Source of the DNA: Flavobacterium sp.
GTDB lineage: Bacteria > Bacteroidota > Bacteroidia > Flavobacteriales > Flavobacteriaceae
DNA length: 64,000 bases
Direction of reading: 5' to 3'
Assembly (NCBI RefSeq): GCF_017744675.1
Contig: NZ_JAGIAV010000004.1
Span: 1,305,033 to 1,369,032 of the forward strand
Of this stretch, positions 18,201 through 26,255 are shown in pieces (position 1 is the first letter of the stretch; the number at the start of each line of letters is the position of its first letter). The position numbers were made by a program, and so were the translations under genes. The notes under the pieces are model-generated. The model was not told the DNA's origin. It did no database searches and saw only the letters and a list, made by a program, of their open reading frames with translations.

Positions 18201-18715
18201 GCAGAAATCAAACGAGCAATTGCGGTTGGCACTTTATTTTCGATATGATCGATTTCTCCATTCAATTTGTCTCCAATAGGAAAATCGGCACGCTGCACCA
18301 AATCATTAATCATTCCTTGAAGCCCTAAAGAACGCCCATCATCTGGAGAATAAATTCTGGTAATCCCATATTCATGCAATTCTTCGATTTCGCTAGGCAA
18401 AATAACGCCACCTCCGCCTCCAAAGATTTTAATGTGTCCTGCTCCTTTTTCGCGAAGCAAATCATACATATATTTAAAGTATTCGTTGTGTCCGCCTTGA
18501 TAAGAAGTCATTGCAATCGCATTGGCATCTTCTTGAATTGCGGTATTTACCACTTCTTCAACACTTCTGTCGTGGCCTAAGTGAATCACTTCAACGCCTG
18601 TAGACTGTATGATACGACGCATGATATTAATGGCAGCATCATGTCCGTCAAAAAGCGAAGCAGCAGTAACAATTCTTACTTTATTTTTAGGAATATATGG
18701 TATTTGTTGTTCCAT
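15275..18715 (-). CDS. icmF: Isobutyryl-CoA mutase, fused form
   Basis: The 1,146-residue protein carries all three IcmF modules in order. First is a B12-binding domain (DGHD at 23-26, the His being the cobalt ligand). Second is a MeaB/ArgK-type G-protein chaperone (Walker A GTGGAGKS 203-210, SVDPSKRKTGG near 233-243, NKFD 343-346). Third is the TIM-barrel mutase domain from about 580. Isobutyryl-CoA mutases carry Phe and Gln where methylmalonyl-CoA mutase has Tyr89 and Arg207. Here F607 (RMFAGEGG) and Q795 (DQAQNTC) match the isobutyryl form. It interconverts isobutyryl-CoA and n-butyryl-CoA, with a built-in GTP-dependent cofactor-loading chaperone. It is transcribed alone. Confidence 0.93.
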   Translation of the reverse strand: MEQQIPYIPKNKVRIVTAASLFDGHDAAINIMRRIIQSTGVEVIHLGHDRSVEEVVNTAIQEDANAIAMTSYQGGHNEYFKYMYDLLREKGAGHIKIFGGGGGVILPSEIEELHEYGITRIYSPDDGRSLGLQGMINDLVQRADFPIGDKLNGEIDHIENKVPTAIARLISAAENFPEIAKPVFDKIHDSNATSKIPVLGITGTGGAGKSSLVDELVRRFLIDFPEKTIGLISVDPSKRKTGGALLGDRIRMNAINNPRVYMRSLATRQSNLALSKYVAEAIQVLKAAKYDLIILETSGIGQSDTEIMDHSDVSLYVMTPEFGAATQLEKIDMLDFADLVALNKFDKRGALDALRDVKKQYQRNHNLWDKNPDEMPVFGTIASQFNDPGMNTLYKAIMDKVAEKTDSDLKSTFQITKEMSEKIFVIPPGRTRYLSEIAENNRNYDETAIAQQKVAQKLYGIFKTIESVSGKVPQITKAGIDDSTVLSGGFQEHDENRIFLNLLLNQFDKVKMDLDPYNWEIILNWADKVAKYKNPVYSFKVRDKEIKIATHSESLSHLQIPKIALPKYEGWGDILRWNLQENVPGEFPFASGLYPFKREGEDPSRMFAGEGGPERTNKRFHYVSAGMPAKRLSTAFDSVTLYGNDPDLRPDIYGKIGNAGVSICCLDDAKKLYSGFDLVHALTSVSMTINGPAPMLLGFFMNAAIDQQCEIYIKENGLEKEVEAKIAKLYAAKGIERPKYQGELPAGNNGLGLMLLGVTGDQVLPLDVYNEIKVKTLAQVRGTVQADILKEDQAQNTCIFSTEFALRLMGDVQEYFITKNVRNFYSVSISGYHIAEAGANPITQLAFTLSNGFTYVEYYLSRGMNINDFGPNLSFFFSNGVDPEYSVIGRVARKIWAKAMKLKYGANERAQMLKYHIQTSGRSLHAQEIDFNDIRTTLQALYAIYDNCNSLHTNAYDEAITTPTEESVRRAMAIQLIINKELGLAKNENPIQGSFIIEELTDLVEEAVLQEFDRITERGGVLGAMETMYQRSKIQEESLYYETLKHNGDFPIVGVNTFLSSKGSPTVIPAEVIRATEEEKQYQITMLDNLHNFHEAKVNEHLSQLQEAAIKNENLFDYLMEATKVCSLGQITSALFEVGGQYRRNM

Positions 18716-19005
18716 TTTATGAATATGATAATTTTAAGCGACCAATGTACAAAATATTTTAATATTTGATCAGGACAATAGCTTTATGTTAACAAAATTA
18801 AATCGATTTCGTAAAACACTGGGGTAACAATTTACGTAAATAATTGATATAGTTAAAGAAAGCTTAAAGACATGGCAATTTCGCAACATTTAAATAAAAT
18901 ATGAAAACGTGTTTTAAGCGCTCCTAAATTAATTTAGCATTGTAGAAAAGCCCCAAATTTTTACCTAAAAACTTACGCAAAAGTAATAACGTAAAAATTA
19001 AAAAA
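18716..19005. other. Divergent intergenic region, no gene seen
   Basis: This AT-rich stretch separates divergent icmF and the L,D-transpeptidase gene. The motif ATCGATTTCGTAAAAC near 18802 weakly resembles the core of the 63-bp element, but only over a few bases. I see no strong promoter or hairpin. Confidence 0.4.
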
Positions 19006-20562
19006 ATGAGAACATTTTATTCATTCACCGTAATTTTAGGTTTGAGTTTTTTTGTATTTTCTTTTAACAGAATTGAAAACAATAAACTTACATATAAAGC
19101 TTCAAACCATTCAACTGTTTACAACGATAATGAAGTAGACAAAATTTCAAACGGCTTCTTTAAAAGATATTCAGATTTGAAAAAATATAAATCTGAGGTG
19201 ATGTCGTTGTACAAAAACAGAGCTCTTGGAACGATTTGGTTTGATGAAGACGAAATCAATGAATTTGGATCTGTTTTGTATGAAAAAGCAAAAAAAACAA
19301 ATGATTTGGTAATTCCTTATCAAAAAGAAATAGATCTGTTGTTTAGCGCTTCATCAGACAAAAGTACGCTGTCTCAAACTGATGCAGATATGCTTTTAAG
19401 TTCTTTGTATATAGTGTATACTAAAAAGAGTAATGCAGACAAGAAAAAAATTGCATATGATGCCATGCTGAAAGACTTTTTGAATTACAGTACAATAGAA
19501 GAAAGTACCACAACTGCCAGTACTGATGCAAAAGTGGAATATGACCAGTATTACAAATTGCAAGATGTTCTTAAAAAATACAAAAGATTAGAAAAATCAA
19601 GCAAATGGAAACCAATTGTTCCGGCAGAAACGCCATACAAAGATTTACGTCCAGATGCAGTTTCTAATACGATTGCCCAAGTAAGAACTCGTTTGTATTT
19701 GTTAGGAGATTTGAAAACCGATTCTAAAAGCGATGTTTATGATCGTGAATTGATGGATGCAGTAATGAAATATAAAGTCCGTAATGGTTTTAAACCTAAT
19801 TATATTTTGTCTGAAGAGCATATTAAAGAAATGAATACTCCGCTTGAAGATAAGGTAGCAACTTTAAAACTTAATATGGAAAGATGCCGTGAAATTTCGG
19901 CTCTTATTGCCGCTAGCGACGAGTATGTTTTGGTAAATGTTCCTTCATACGAATTGATTTATGTGAAAAACGGAAAAGTTCAACTGACTTCGCCAGTATT
20001 TGTTGGAGCACCGCTAACAAAAACAACCATTTTTAACGGCGAAATTGATAGAATCGTTTTTAGCCCTTATTGGACAGTACCGCAAAGTATTGTACAAAAC
20101 GAATTAAAATCTAAAATTGCTTCAGATCCAAATTATCTTGCGGAGAAAAACATGGAAATGATTAACGGCCAAGTAAGACAAAAACCAGGACCAGACAATT
20201 CTTTAGGATTGGTAAAATTTATGTTCCCAAATCCTGATGATATTTATATGCACGATACGCCATCTAAAACTTTGTTTGATTTTGAAAAAAGAACTTTCAG
20301 CCACGGATGCATTAATGTGAAAATGGCCAAAGAATTAGCCGTTGCGATGCTGAAAGATTATCCTGAATGGACTCAGGCAAAAATTGATAAAGCTATGGCG
20401 GGTAAAGTAGAAAACACTTTTAAACTTACTAAAAAAGTACCGATTTACATTACTTATTTTACTACATTGGTAAATGATAAGGGAGAAGTAGGTTTCTTTC
20501 AAGATGTTTATGAAAGAGATGCTAATGTAACTAATACGGAAACATCTATTACTGTAAATTAA
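19006..20562 (+). CDS. L,D-transpeptidase (YcbB-like), murein crosslinking
   Basis: The 518-residue protein has an N-terminal membrane or signal segment (residues 3-20). A long helical region and a peptidoglycan-binding-like part follow (DAVSNTIAQVRTRLYLLGDL, about 225-245). The C-terminal YkuD catalytic domain has HDTP and the signature SHGCINV, with H433 and the nucleophile C435. Such enzymes form 3-3 crosslinks in peptidoglycan or attach proteins to it from the periplasmic side. The size and domain order match the YcbB/LdtD group. It is monocistronic with a strong terminator. Confidence 0.9.
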   Translation: MRTFYSFTVILGLSFFVFSFNRIENNKLTYKASNHSTVYNDNEVDKISNGFFKRYSDLKKYKSEVMSLYKNRALGTIWFDEDEINEFGSVLYEKAKKTNDLVIPYQKEIDLLFSASSDKSTLSQTDADMLLSSLYIVYTKKSNADKKKIAYDAMLKDFLNYSTIEESTTTASTDAKVEYDQYYKLQDVLKKYKRLEKSSKWKPIVPAETPYKDLRPDAVSNTIAQVRTRLYLLGDLKTDSKSDVYDRELMDAVMKYKVRNGFKPNYILSEEHIKEMNTPLEDKVATLKLNMERCREISALIAASDEYVLVNVPSYELIYVKNGKVQLTSPVFVGAPLTKTTIFNGEIDRIVFSPYWTVPQSIVQNELKSKIASDPNYLAEKNMEMINGQVRQKPGPDNSLGLVKFMFPNPDDIYMHDTPSKTLFDFEKRTFSHGCINVKMAKELAVAMLKDYPEWTQAKIDKAMAGKVENTFKLTKKVPIYITYFTTLVNDKGEVGFFQDVYERDANVTNTETSITVN

Positions 20563-20582
20563 TTCTTTTTTAGCATTACATT

Positions 20583-20621
20583 AAATCGGAAACCCATTCA
20601 GTTGGGTTTCCGATTTTTTTT
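20583..20621 (+). terminator. Intrinsic terminator of the L,D-transpeptidase gene
   Basis: A 14-bp stem (20583-20596 with 20603-20616), core CGGAAACCCA/TGGGTTTCCG, followed by a T run. Confidence 0.95.
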
Positions 20622-20728
20622 GCAGTAAAAAAACCTTAATATATTGTTTTTAAAACTTTTAAGTCTAAAAATATTTTTAGTTCCTGCCGACCTTTGCTTC
20701 ATATTAATACCACTAAATTTTATTAATC

Positions 20729-21064
20729 ATGAAAACTGAAAATATTGAAGGATTGACACTTTTTGAAATTAATCTATTGATACAACAAGGTGGAAGATTT
20801 GTAATGTTTCCTAATCTAATGTCTAAACTTAAAAGCATTTACTTTGTTCGTCCTCACGAAAAAACATTCAAATATGCTTTAAAACATTTTTTAAAAAATG
20901 TATCTCATGGTTGGCGACACATTCCTTTAAGACCGTTTTATATTTCCAAATCTTTATTTTACATGGCAATAGGCGGTAAAGATTACACGCTGGATGTATT
21001 GGCCGATTTAAATCAAATCAATCCAATTTACAATCCAAATTTATATTGCCTACAATACGTTTAA
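20729..21064 (+). CDS. Small protein of unknown function (IEGLTxFEIN family), intact copy
   Basis: The 111-residue protein has no signal peptide. It opens with IEGLTLFEINLLIQQGGRFV, which is nearly repeated in the next gene, so the two are paralogs. Conserved blocks also include RPHEKTFKYALKHF, SKSLFYMAIGGKDYT and PIYNPNL. It is basic and hydrophobic in the middle but has no clear transmembrane helix. I recognise no family. Its short upstream region shares TTTTAAG...AAAAATATTT with that of the paralog, so they may be regulated alike. Confidence 0.7.
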   Translation: MKTENIEGLTLFEINLLIQQGGRFVMFPNLMSKLKSIYFVRPHEKTFKYALKHFLKNVSHGWRHIPLRPFYISKSLFYMAIGGKDYTLDVLADLNQINPIYNPNLYCLQYV

Positions 21065-21175
21065 AGCCCTTTTTTGTCCCAAACAAAATTAAATTCATCA
21101 AGGCAAAGAGTAAATCAAAAAAACTACAATCAAATTACAAAGTATTTTTTGCACTTGCAAAATCTTATTTTAAAG

Positions 21176-21221
21176 TTGAGAGAGTTTATCAAATTTAGTT
21201 TTGATAGGTTCTCTCTTTTTA
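21176..21221 (+). terminator. Intrinsic terminator between the two paralogs
   Basis: GAGAGAGTTTATCAAA pairs imperfectly with TTTTGATAGGTTCTCTC, then TTTTTATTTT. Confidence 0.75.
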
Positions 21222-21356
21222 TTTTAATAATAGTTAAAAAAATACCGTAAAGTATTATTCTTAAATCTTTTAAGGGCAAAAACATTTCTAATCCCTTCTT
21301 TATTTTGCAGTAGAATTCAGCCCCTTTTTTTGTAAATGTTTAAAATCTAAACTATT

Positions 21357-21705
21357 ATGAAAACAAATAATATAGAAGGTCTTACAGCGTTTGAAATAAA
21401 CGTTTTAATTCAGCAGGGAGGAAAGTTTATTATGTTTCCTTTTATTATTTCTGAAATGGTAAAAAGGATCAAAGATTCGAATGTCTATTTTATACGCCCA
21501 AACGAAAGTACACTTAAGTATGCCTTGAAACACTTTTTTTTTGAATTTGTCTCTAAGCTGGCATATTTTTCCGTACACGCCTATCTACATCATGAAATCA
21601 TTATTTTATCTAATGAAAGGTGGGAAAGATTATACTGAGACTATATTAAAAGATTTAGACACCAATAGTCCAATTTATACGCCTCAACTTACATTAGCTT
21701 ATTAG
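21357..21705 (+). pseudogene. Frameshifted paralog of the IEGLTxFEIN small protein
   Basis: The first 61 codons match the intact gene at 20729 (IEGLTAFEINVLIQQGGKF; TLKYALKHF). At a run of nine T (21534-21542) homology leaves this frame, which then stops at 21638. Removing one T restores a 115-residue protein ending ...SLFYLMKGGKDYTETILKD...SPIYTPQL, matching SLFYMAIGGKDYT and PIYNPNL of the paralog, with a stop at 21703-21705. So the copy is broken by a single homopolymer insertion, either a real lesion, a slippage-prone switch or a sequencing error. Confidence 0.8.
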
Positions 21706-21890
21706 TAAGTCTCAAAAAACTTTCCTAAAAATCATCTTATATTCTTATAGGGTGATTTTTTTTTGTCCAAGTTATCAGAAAAAATAAAGACTTTTAAAAT
21801 TGAACATCACTATTTTCCATTAAAAAAATGCCAAATAAATAAGAAATTATCCTTATTTTAGCTTTGTTATTTTACCAAAAACTCAAATTT

Positions 21891-22313
21891 ATGGAAGATT
21901 CAAACGAGTTAGTACAAAAACAAAGCTGGCTGAATAGAAACTGGAAATGGTTTATTCCCAGCGGGTGCTTGACTCTCTTATTATTAGTTGCTTTATTTAT
22001 TGGCGGAATTTTCTATGAAGTAACTTCGGTTCTTAAAGATTCTGAGGCGTATAAAGAATCTATGATAGCGGTAGAGAATAATAAACTCGTAGTTGAAAAA
22101 CTTGGATCTCCTGTAGAAACAGACGGAATGGTTTCTGGAACTGTTACTTCTCACAACAATGTTCGAACTTGCGATGTACAAGTTCCGTTAAAAGGACCTA
22201 AAGGCAAAGGAACTTTGTTTGTTGTGGGTGAAAAAAGAGGAACATGGAAATACAGTGAAATGTCTGTTTATATCGAAAACACAAAAGAGAAAATAGATTT
22301 ATTGAAGAAATAA
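21891..22313 (+). CDS. Coa1-like membrane protein (cytochrome oxidase assembly factor family)
   Basis: The 140-residue protein is counted from MEDSNELVQK; an ATG 9 codons earlier is open but less family-like. It has one transmembrane helix at about 26-46 (SGCLTLLLLVALFIGGIF), then a beta-rich extracytoplasmic domain with EKLGSPVETDG and VQVPLKGPKGKGTL. That pattern is typical of the Coa1 superfamily found in many bacteria. Mitochondrial Coa1 helps cytochrome oxidase assembly, but bacterial roles are largely unproven. The next gene starts 27 bp downstream, so they may form an operon. Confidence 0.7.
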   Translation: MEDSNELVQKQSWLNRNWKWFIPSGCLTLLLLVALFIGGIFYEVTSVLKDSEAYKESMIAVENNKLVVEKLGSPVETDGMVSGTVTSHNNVRTCDVQVPLKGPKGKGTLFVVGEKRGTWKYSEMSVYIENTKEKIDLLKK

Positions 22314-22340
22314 AATCTAGTAATCAAATACAACTTTAGA

Positions 22341-22904
22341 ATGAAATCTCTTTTTAGTCTGCTCTTCGGACTTGCTCTATACATCACATCATTTGCCCAA
22401 TCAAGCAATAATTACCAAGCTTATACAACGCGAATTGCACAATTTTCTAAGCCTTCCAGAATACTCTACAACCATGTAGATGCACAAGGAAATGGCTATA
22501 TAGAATTTACAAATCCTAAAAATCAGATACTGCGTTTTCGATTAAAAAACCACAAAATTCAAACAGGTTCCTGCAATATCGCTTTTGAAATATATTATTA
22601 TGAAAACAGCTATTTGAAAAAAATCGAATCGTTTGATAGCAACGGAAAATTAATTGGATGCAATTTAAAACTACATGGAGAAGCTGTCATCGAATACACA
22701 ATTGAAAAACCCGAATTATATCTCAAAAAGAAGAAATTAATTGACGATGCCGAAGGTAATATTGATATGAAAGACGATAGCAATGAGAAAATTATTCGCG
22801 TTCGTCTATTCGACTCTAGCTATCAACCCATAACACGACAGCATCCTAGCTATATTTCATCAAAAGAATATTGGCAAAATACTGTTAGAATGTCTTGGCC
22901 ATAG
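22341..22904 (+). CDS. Exported protein of unknown function
   Basis: The 187-residue protein has a signal peptide (residues 1-19, ending SFAQ). The mature part is mixed alpha and beta with two cysteines (GSCNIAF, IGCNLKL) that could pair after export. I recognise no family. Its position 27 bp after the Coa1-like gene suggests cotranscription. There is no terminator between them. Confidence 0.65.
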   Translation: MKSLFSLLFGLALYITSFAQSSNNYQAYTTRIAQFSKPSRILYNHVDAQGNGYIEFTNPKNQILRFRLKNHKIQTGSCNIAFEIYYYENSYLKKIESFDSNGKLIGCNLKLHGEAVIEYTIEKPELYLKKKKLIDDAEGNIDMKDDSNEKIIRVRLFDSSYQPITRQHPSYISSKEYWQNTVRMSWP

Positions 22905-22972
22905 CGTGATTTATGATATCAAATCAATCCTTGTTAAGTTTGCAACAAAATGTTAGTTTTCTTTAAATAAAA

Positions 22973-23007
22973 TTTGTGGCGTTGTTTTTGAATAAGTAGT
23001 ACTTTTG
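22973..23007 (+). promoter_or_regulatory. Candidate promoter of the DUF4197 gene
   Basis: TTTG (22973-22976), 23 bp, then TACTTTTG (23000-23007), 22 bp before the start codon. Confidence 0.45.
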
Positions 23008-23028
23008 AAACTTAAATAAAACCCCCAA

Positions 23029-23748
23029 ATGAAAAAGATTTTACTATTAGCCGTTACATTTTCGCTTACTTCTTGCGCAGAGGTACAACAGACTTTAAAT
23101 CAATACCCTCAAATATCTTCTCAAATTCCAGGAGTTGGAGGTGTTGACATTGCTTCAGGTTTAAAAGAAGCGCTAAACAAAGGAATTACACAACAAGTAA
23201 GTAAATTAACTGCGGTAGATGGTTTTTATAAAAACGAAGCCGTAAAAATTTTAATGCCAGAAGAATTACAAAAAGTAGATGCAACCCTGCGTAAAGTGGG
23301 TTTAAGCTCTCTAGCAGATGAAGGAATTAAAATGCTAAATCGCGCTGCTGAAGATGCTGTAAAAGAAGCAACTCCTATTTTTGTAACCGCTGTAAAAAAC
23401 ATGACTTTTACAGATGCTAAAAACATTCTTTTAGGAAGCGACAATGCCGCAACAAATTATTTGCAAGGCAGTACGACAACTTCATTATATGCCAAATTTA
23501 ATCCTGTAATTAAAAACTCTTTTGCTAAAGTTGGCGCTGATGCAGTTTGGACAAAAATTATAACAAAATACAACACTATTCCATTAGTAAAAAAAGTAAA
23601 TCCAGATTTGACTGATTACACAACCAATCAAGCTTTGTCTGGAGTTTTTAAAATGATTGCTGTGGAAGAAAAAGAAATCCGAAATAATATTTCTGCAAGA
23701 ACAACGCCTTTATTACAGAAGGTTTTTGCAATGCAGGATGGAAAATAA
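23029..23748 (+). CDS. DUF4197 lipoprotein
   Basis: The 239-residue lipoprotein has a short signal with a lipobox ending TSC16. The rest is mostly helical and fits DUF4197: GLKEALNKGITQQVSKL near 46-62, MPEELQKVDATLRKVGLS near 75-92, and MTFTDAKNILLGSDNAATNY near 125-144. The family is widespread in Proteobacteria and Bacteroidota. It is attached to the outer or inner membrane facing the periplasm, and its role is unknown. Confidence 0.85.
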   Translation: MKKILLLAVTFSLTSCAEVQQTLNQYPQISSQIPGVGGVDIASGLKEALNKGITQQVSKLTAVDGFYKNEAVKILMPEELQKVDATLRKVGLSSLADEGIKMLNRAAEDAVKEATPIFVTAVKNMTFTDAKNILLGSDNAATNYLQGSTTTSLYAKFNPVIKNSFAKVGADAVWTKIITKYNTIPLVKKVNPDLTDYTTNQALSGVFKMIAVEEKEIRNNISARTTPLLQKVFAMQDGK

Positions 23749-23756
23749 ATTTATAC

Positions 23757-23830
23757 AAGATACAGAGTTACAAAGTGACAAAGATACAAAGTGCCCTAGG
23801 AACTTTGTCACTCTGTTACTTTGTCACTAA
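23757..23830. repeat. Imperfect palindrome before purU
   Basis: GAGTTACAAAGTGACAAAG at the left is mirrored by CTTTGTCACTCTGTTACTTT at the right, around CCTAGG. This would form a long hairpin in the purU leader. Similar low-complexity palindromes occur at 27311 and 34246. Confidence 0.65.
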
Positions 23831-23849
23831 CCCAAAAAAAACAACTAAA

Positions 23850-24704
23850 ATGCAAAAAATTACAATACTCATTCACTGTAAAGATCAGAAAGGAATTATA
23901 GCGGCAGTGACTACTTTTATTGCAAAGGTAGAAGGAAACATTACCTATATTGACCAGCATGTTGATGTAGAGCAGAATGTATTTTTTATGCGTTTAGAGT
24001 GTGAATTTACGAACCAAGGTAGTAATATAGAAAACGTAAAAGAGGAGTTCAGCAAGACTATCGCTGCCGATTTTAATATGTCTTGGGACTTATACAATAA
24101 GGAACAAAAACCAAAAATGGCGTTGTTTGTTTCTAAATACGACCACTGTTTATTTGACATTTTAGGCCGTTACAGCGCTGATGAATTAGGTGTCGAAATT
24201 CCGATGATTATCAGCAATCATAATGATTTGCGTTCTATTGCAGAACGTTTTGATATTCCGTTTCATTATGTTCCGTTTACAAAAGACAACAAAGAAGAAG
24301 GCGAAGCAAGACAAATAGAGCTTTTGAAAAGATATCAAATCAATTTTATTGTTTTGGCGCGTTACATGCAGATTGTTACTCCAAAAGTCATTTCGCTTTA
24401 CGAAAATAAAATCATCAATATCCACCACTCGTTTTTACCAGCTTTTCCAGGTGCAAAACCATATCATTCAGCTTTTAAACGTGGTGTAAAAATTATTGGT
24501 GCAACAAGCCATTACGTAACAGAAGAACTAGACGAGGGTCCGATTATCGAACAAGATATTGCGAGAGTTTCTCATATTCATTCTGTAGAAGATTTTATCA
24601 TGAAAGGGCGTGATCTAGAACGTATCGTTCTGGCTAGAGCAATTAAATTGCATGCTGAAAGAAAAACTATGGTTTACAGCAATAAAACGGTTGTTTTTTC
24701 TTAA
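23850..24704 (+). CDS. purU: Formyltetrahydrofolate deformylase
   Basis: The 284-residue enzyme starts at MQKITILIHC, because the 25 codons before it lie in a palindromic repeat. An N-terminal ACT domain (about 1-80, CKDQKGIIAAVTTFIAKVEG) precedes a formyltransferase-fold domain with the family signature NIHHSFLPAFPGAKPYHSAF and GATSHYVTEELDEGPII. It hydrolyses 10-formyl-THF to formate and THF, balancing one-carbon pools and feeding formate to purine synthesis. Length and motifs are standard. Confidence 0.93.
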   Translation: MQKITILIHCKDQKGIIAAVTTFIAKVEGNITYIDQHVDVEQNVFFMRLECEFTNQGSNIENVKEEFSKTIAADFNMSWDLYNKEQKPKMALFVSKYDHCLFDILGRYSADELGVEIPMIISNHNDLRSIAERFDIPFHYVPFTKDNKEEGEARQIELLKRYQINFIVLARYMQIVTPKVISLYENKIINIHHSFLPAFPGAKPYHSAFKRGVKIIGATSHYVTEELDEGPIIEQDIARVSHIHSVEDFIMKGRDLERIVLARAIKLHAERKTMVYSNKTVVFS

Positions 24705-24705
24705 A

Positions 24706-24800
24706 AGTTGCTAAGGTTCTGAGGTACTAAGATTCTAAGCTTTTCTATTCTTTGAACACAAATAACAAACCCGACAGGTTTTTAAACTTGCTGGGTTTTC
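24706..24800 (+). terminator. Repeat tract and hairpin after purU
   Basis: A short tract, AAGGTTCTGAGGTACTAAGATTCTAAG, opens the region (same family as 34246 and 53507). A hairpin follows: AACCCGACAGGTTTTTAAACTTGCTGGGTT then TTCTTTTTTTT (about 24767-24808). It is probably the purU terminator. Confidence 0.6.
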
Positions 24801-25080
24801 TTTTTTTTAAAACTTTTACATCAGAATATCAGCAACTTAAAAGCTAAAAAGAGAGATAAAAAACAAGGATTTCTATCTAAAATCTTAATTTCTTTCACAA
24901 CTACATACTATTGACTTTTAAAGCTTTAACAACTAAACAAAATCATCTTTAGCAGATTCATAAACAAAACCAATTGTTATTAGATTATAATAGCCAAACG
25001 ATATTTAACGTTGCATAAAGCTCAAAACAGGGATTAGAAAAATCTTAACTTATGACCAACAAAGTAATAACAAAACCTTA

Positions 25081-25197
25081 ACAGCATAAGATTGATATAT
25101 GTCGGACATTTGTAATGTAATAAACTGGTTATTTATTATTTTGGTTTTGGTTAGTTAAATGATGCCGGCGTCTTCGAGATGCCGGCATTCTTTTTTT
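25081..25197 (+). ncRNA. Candidate small transcript ending in a strong terminator
   Basis: A stem ATGCCGGC / GCCGGCAT (25162-25169 with 25181-25188) followed by seven T forms a convincing terminator far (~460 bp) from purU. The segment before it (GTCGGACATTTGTAATGTAA) resembles the sequence upstream of the DUF4142 gene (GCATCTTTGTAATGTAATAC) and may be a promoter. There is no open frame of note between. A short noncoding RNA is one reading. Confidence 0.35.
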
Positions 25198-25258
25198 CTA
25201 TTAAATTTGTTTGATTTGTTTCAGGTTTCAAGTTTCAGGTTTCTTTGGCTGTTGATCT

Positions 25259-25380
25259 AACCGCAAAGTTCGCTAAGATTTACGCAAGGTTCGCAAAGTT
25301 TCTATCTACAAAACTTTGCGAACTTTGCGTTTATATTCACAATACTTGACAAAAAATCCTTGCGTGCTTTGCGTTAAAAA
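25259..25380. repeat. Dispersed palindromic repeat (TTTGCG family), copy 5
   Basis: ACCGCAAAGTTCGCTAAGAT...CTTTGCGAACTTTGCG...GCGTGCTTTGCGTTA, the same family as the copies at 8.8-11.2 kb. It is flanked by inverted copies of a GTTTCAGGTTTCAAGTTTC-like tract (about 25220-25240 and 25400-25425). Confidence 0.7.
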
Positions 25381-25430
25381 AATATGTTCAAAGTAAAGAA
25401 ACCTGAAACTTGAAACCTGAAACAAAACAA

Positions 25431-26231
25431 CTAGTTCTTCAACCTTTCATGAAGCAGTTTAAAATACGTGAATGCTTTTAACAATCGGCTTCCATGCCAA
25501 GAGAACATTTCGCCGTCTACGAAAATGGTTTTGGCGTGGTGTGTAAATCTTCCTATTTCGAAAGCATCTTCTTCTTTGAAAGGATACGGTTCTGAAGAAA
25601 GAAAAACTAAATCTGGATCGCCTTCTAAACGCATTTTCTTTAACTCGATTTCAGGATAGCGTCCTTTATCTTCGTAAATATTTTTAAAGTGATTCAGTTT
25701 CAGCAATTCATTTATATATGTATCTTTTCCAGCAACCATATAAGGGTTTTTCCAAATAAAATAAGCTGCTTTCTTTTCTTCTATATTTTGAATATAATTT
25801 TTGAAATCGCTTAAAGCGAAAGCTAATTTGTCGTTCCACTTTTGCGCTTCGGTTCTGCAATTGAACAATTGTCCGAAATCTGAAATCATCTGAAAATTAT
25901 CTTCAATAGAAACGATATTCGTAACCCAAACGGGACAAATTGCTCTTAATTGCTCTACAATTTCTTGCGTGTTTTCTTCTTTATTGCAAATGATAATATC
26001 GGGTTCGAGAAGTTTTATTTTTTCGAAATGAATTTTCTTCGTTCCGCCAACACTCTTTTTGGTCGATTTAAAATGAAACGGATGAACACAGAACTTCGTT
26101 ATTCCGATAATTTTCTCCTCTAAACCCAAATCATATAATAATTCTGTTTGCGAAGGAACAAGTGAAATAATGCGTTTTGGAGCGGTTTCAAAAGTATGAA
26201 CAGTTCCTATTTGGTCGGTTAATTGTTTCAT
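25431..26231 (-). CDS. Helical-backbone metal-receptor protein (BtuF/FepB-like), no signal peptide
   Basis: The 266-residue protein has the two-lobe substrate-binding layout of cobalamin and iron-chelate receptors: PKRIISLVPSQTELLYDLGL (18-37), LLEPDIIICNKEENTQEIVEQL in the middle, and LEGDPDLVFLSSEPYPF near 200-216. There is no signal peptide, and an in-frame stop lies three codons upstream of the ATG, so the N-terminus is not mis-called. It may act in the cytoplasm or be a variant family. No ABC permease or ATPase is adjacent. Confidence 0.8.
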   Translation of the reverse strand: MKQLTDQIGTVHTFETAPKRIISLVPSQTELLYDLGLEEKIIGITKFCVHPFHFKSTKKSVGGTKKIHFEKIKLLEPDIIICNKEENTQEIVEQLRAICPVWVTNIVSIEDNFQMISDFGQLFNCRTEAQKWNDKLAFALSDFKNYIQNIEEKKAAYFIWKNPYMVAGKDTYINELLKLNHFKNIYEDKGRYPEIELKKMRLEGDPDLVFLSSEPYPFKEEDAFEIGRFTHHAKTIFVDGEMFSWHGSRLLKAFTYFKLLHERLKN

Positions 26232-26255
26232 GTTTATTTAAGAAGAAGTTTTTCA

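Noticed and set aside
18802..18818. ATCGATTTCGTAAAAC near icmF as a further copy of the 63-bp element
   Set aside because: Similarity covers only about ten bases and lacks the flanking sequence and spacing of the true copies.
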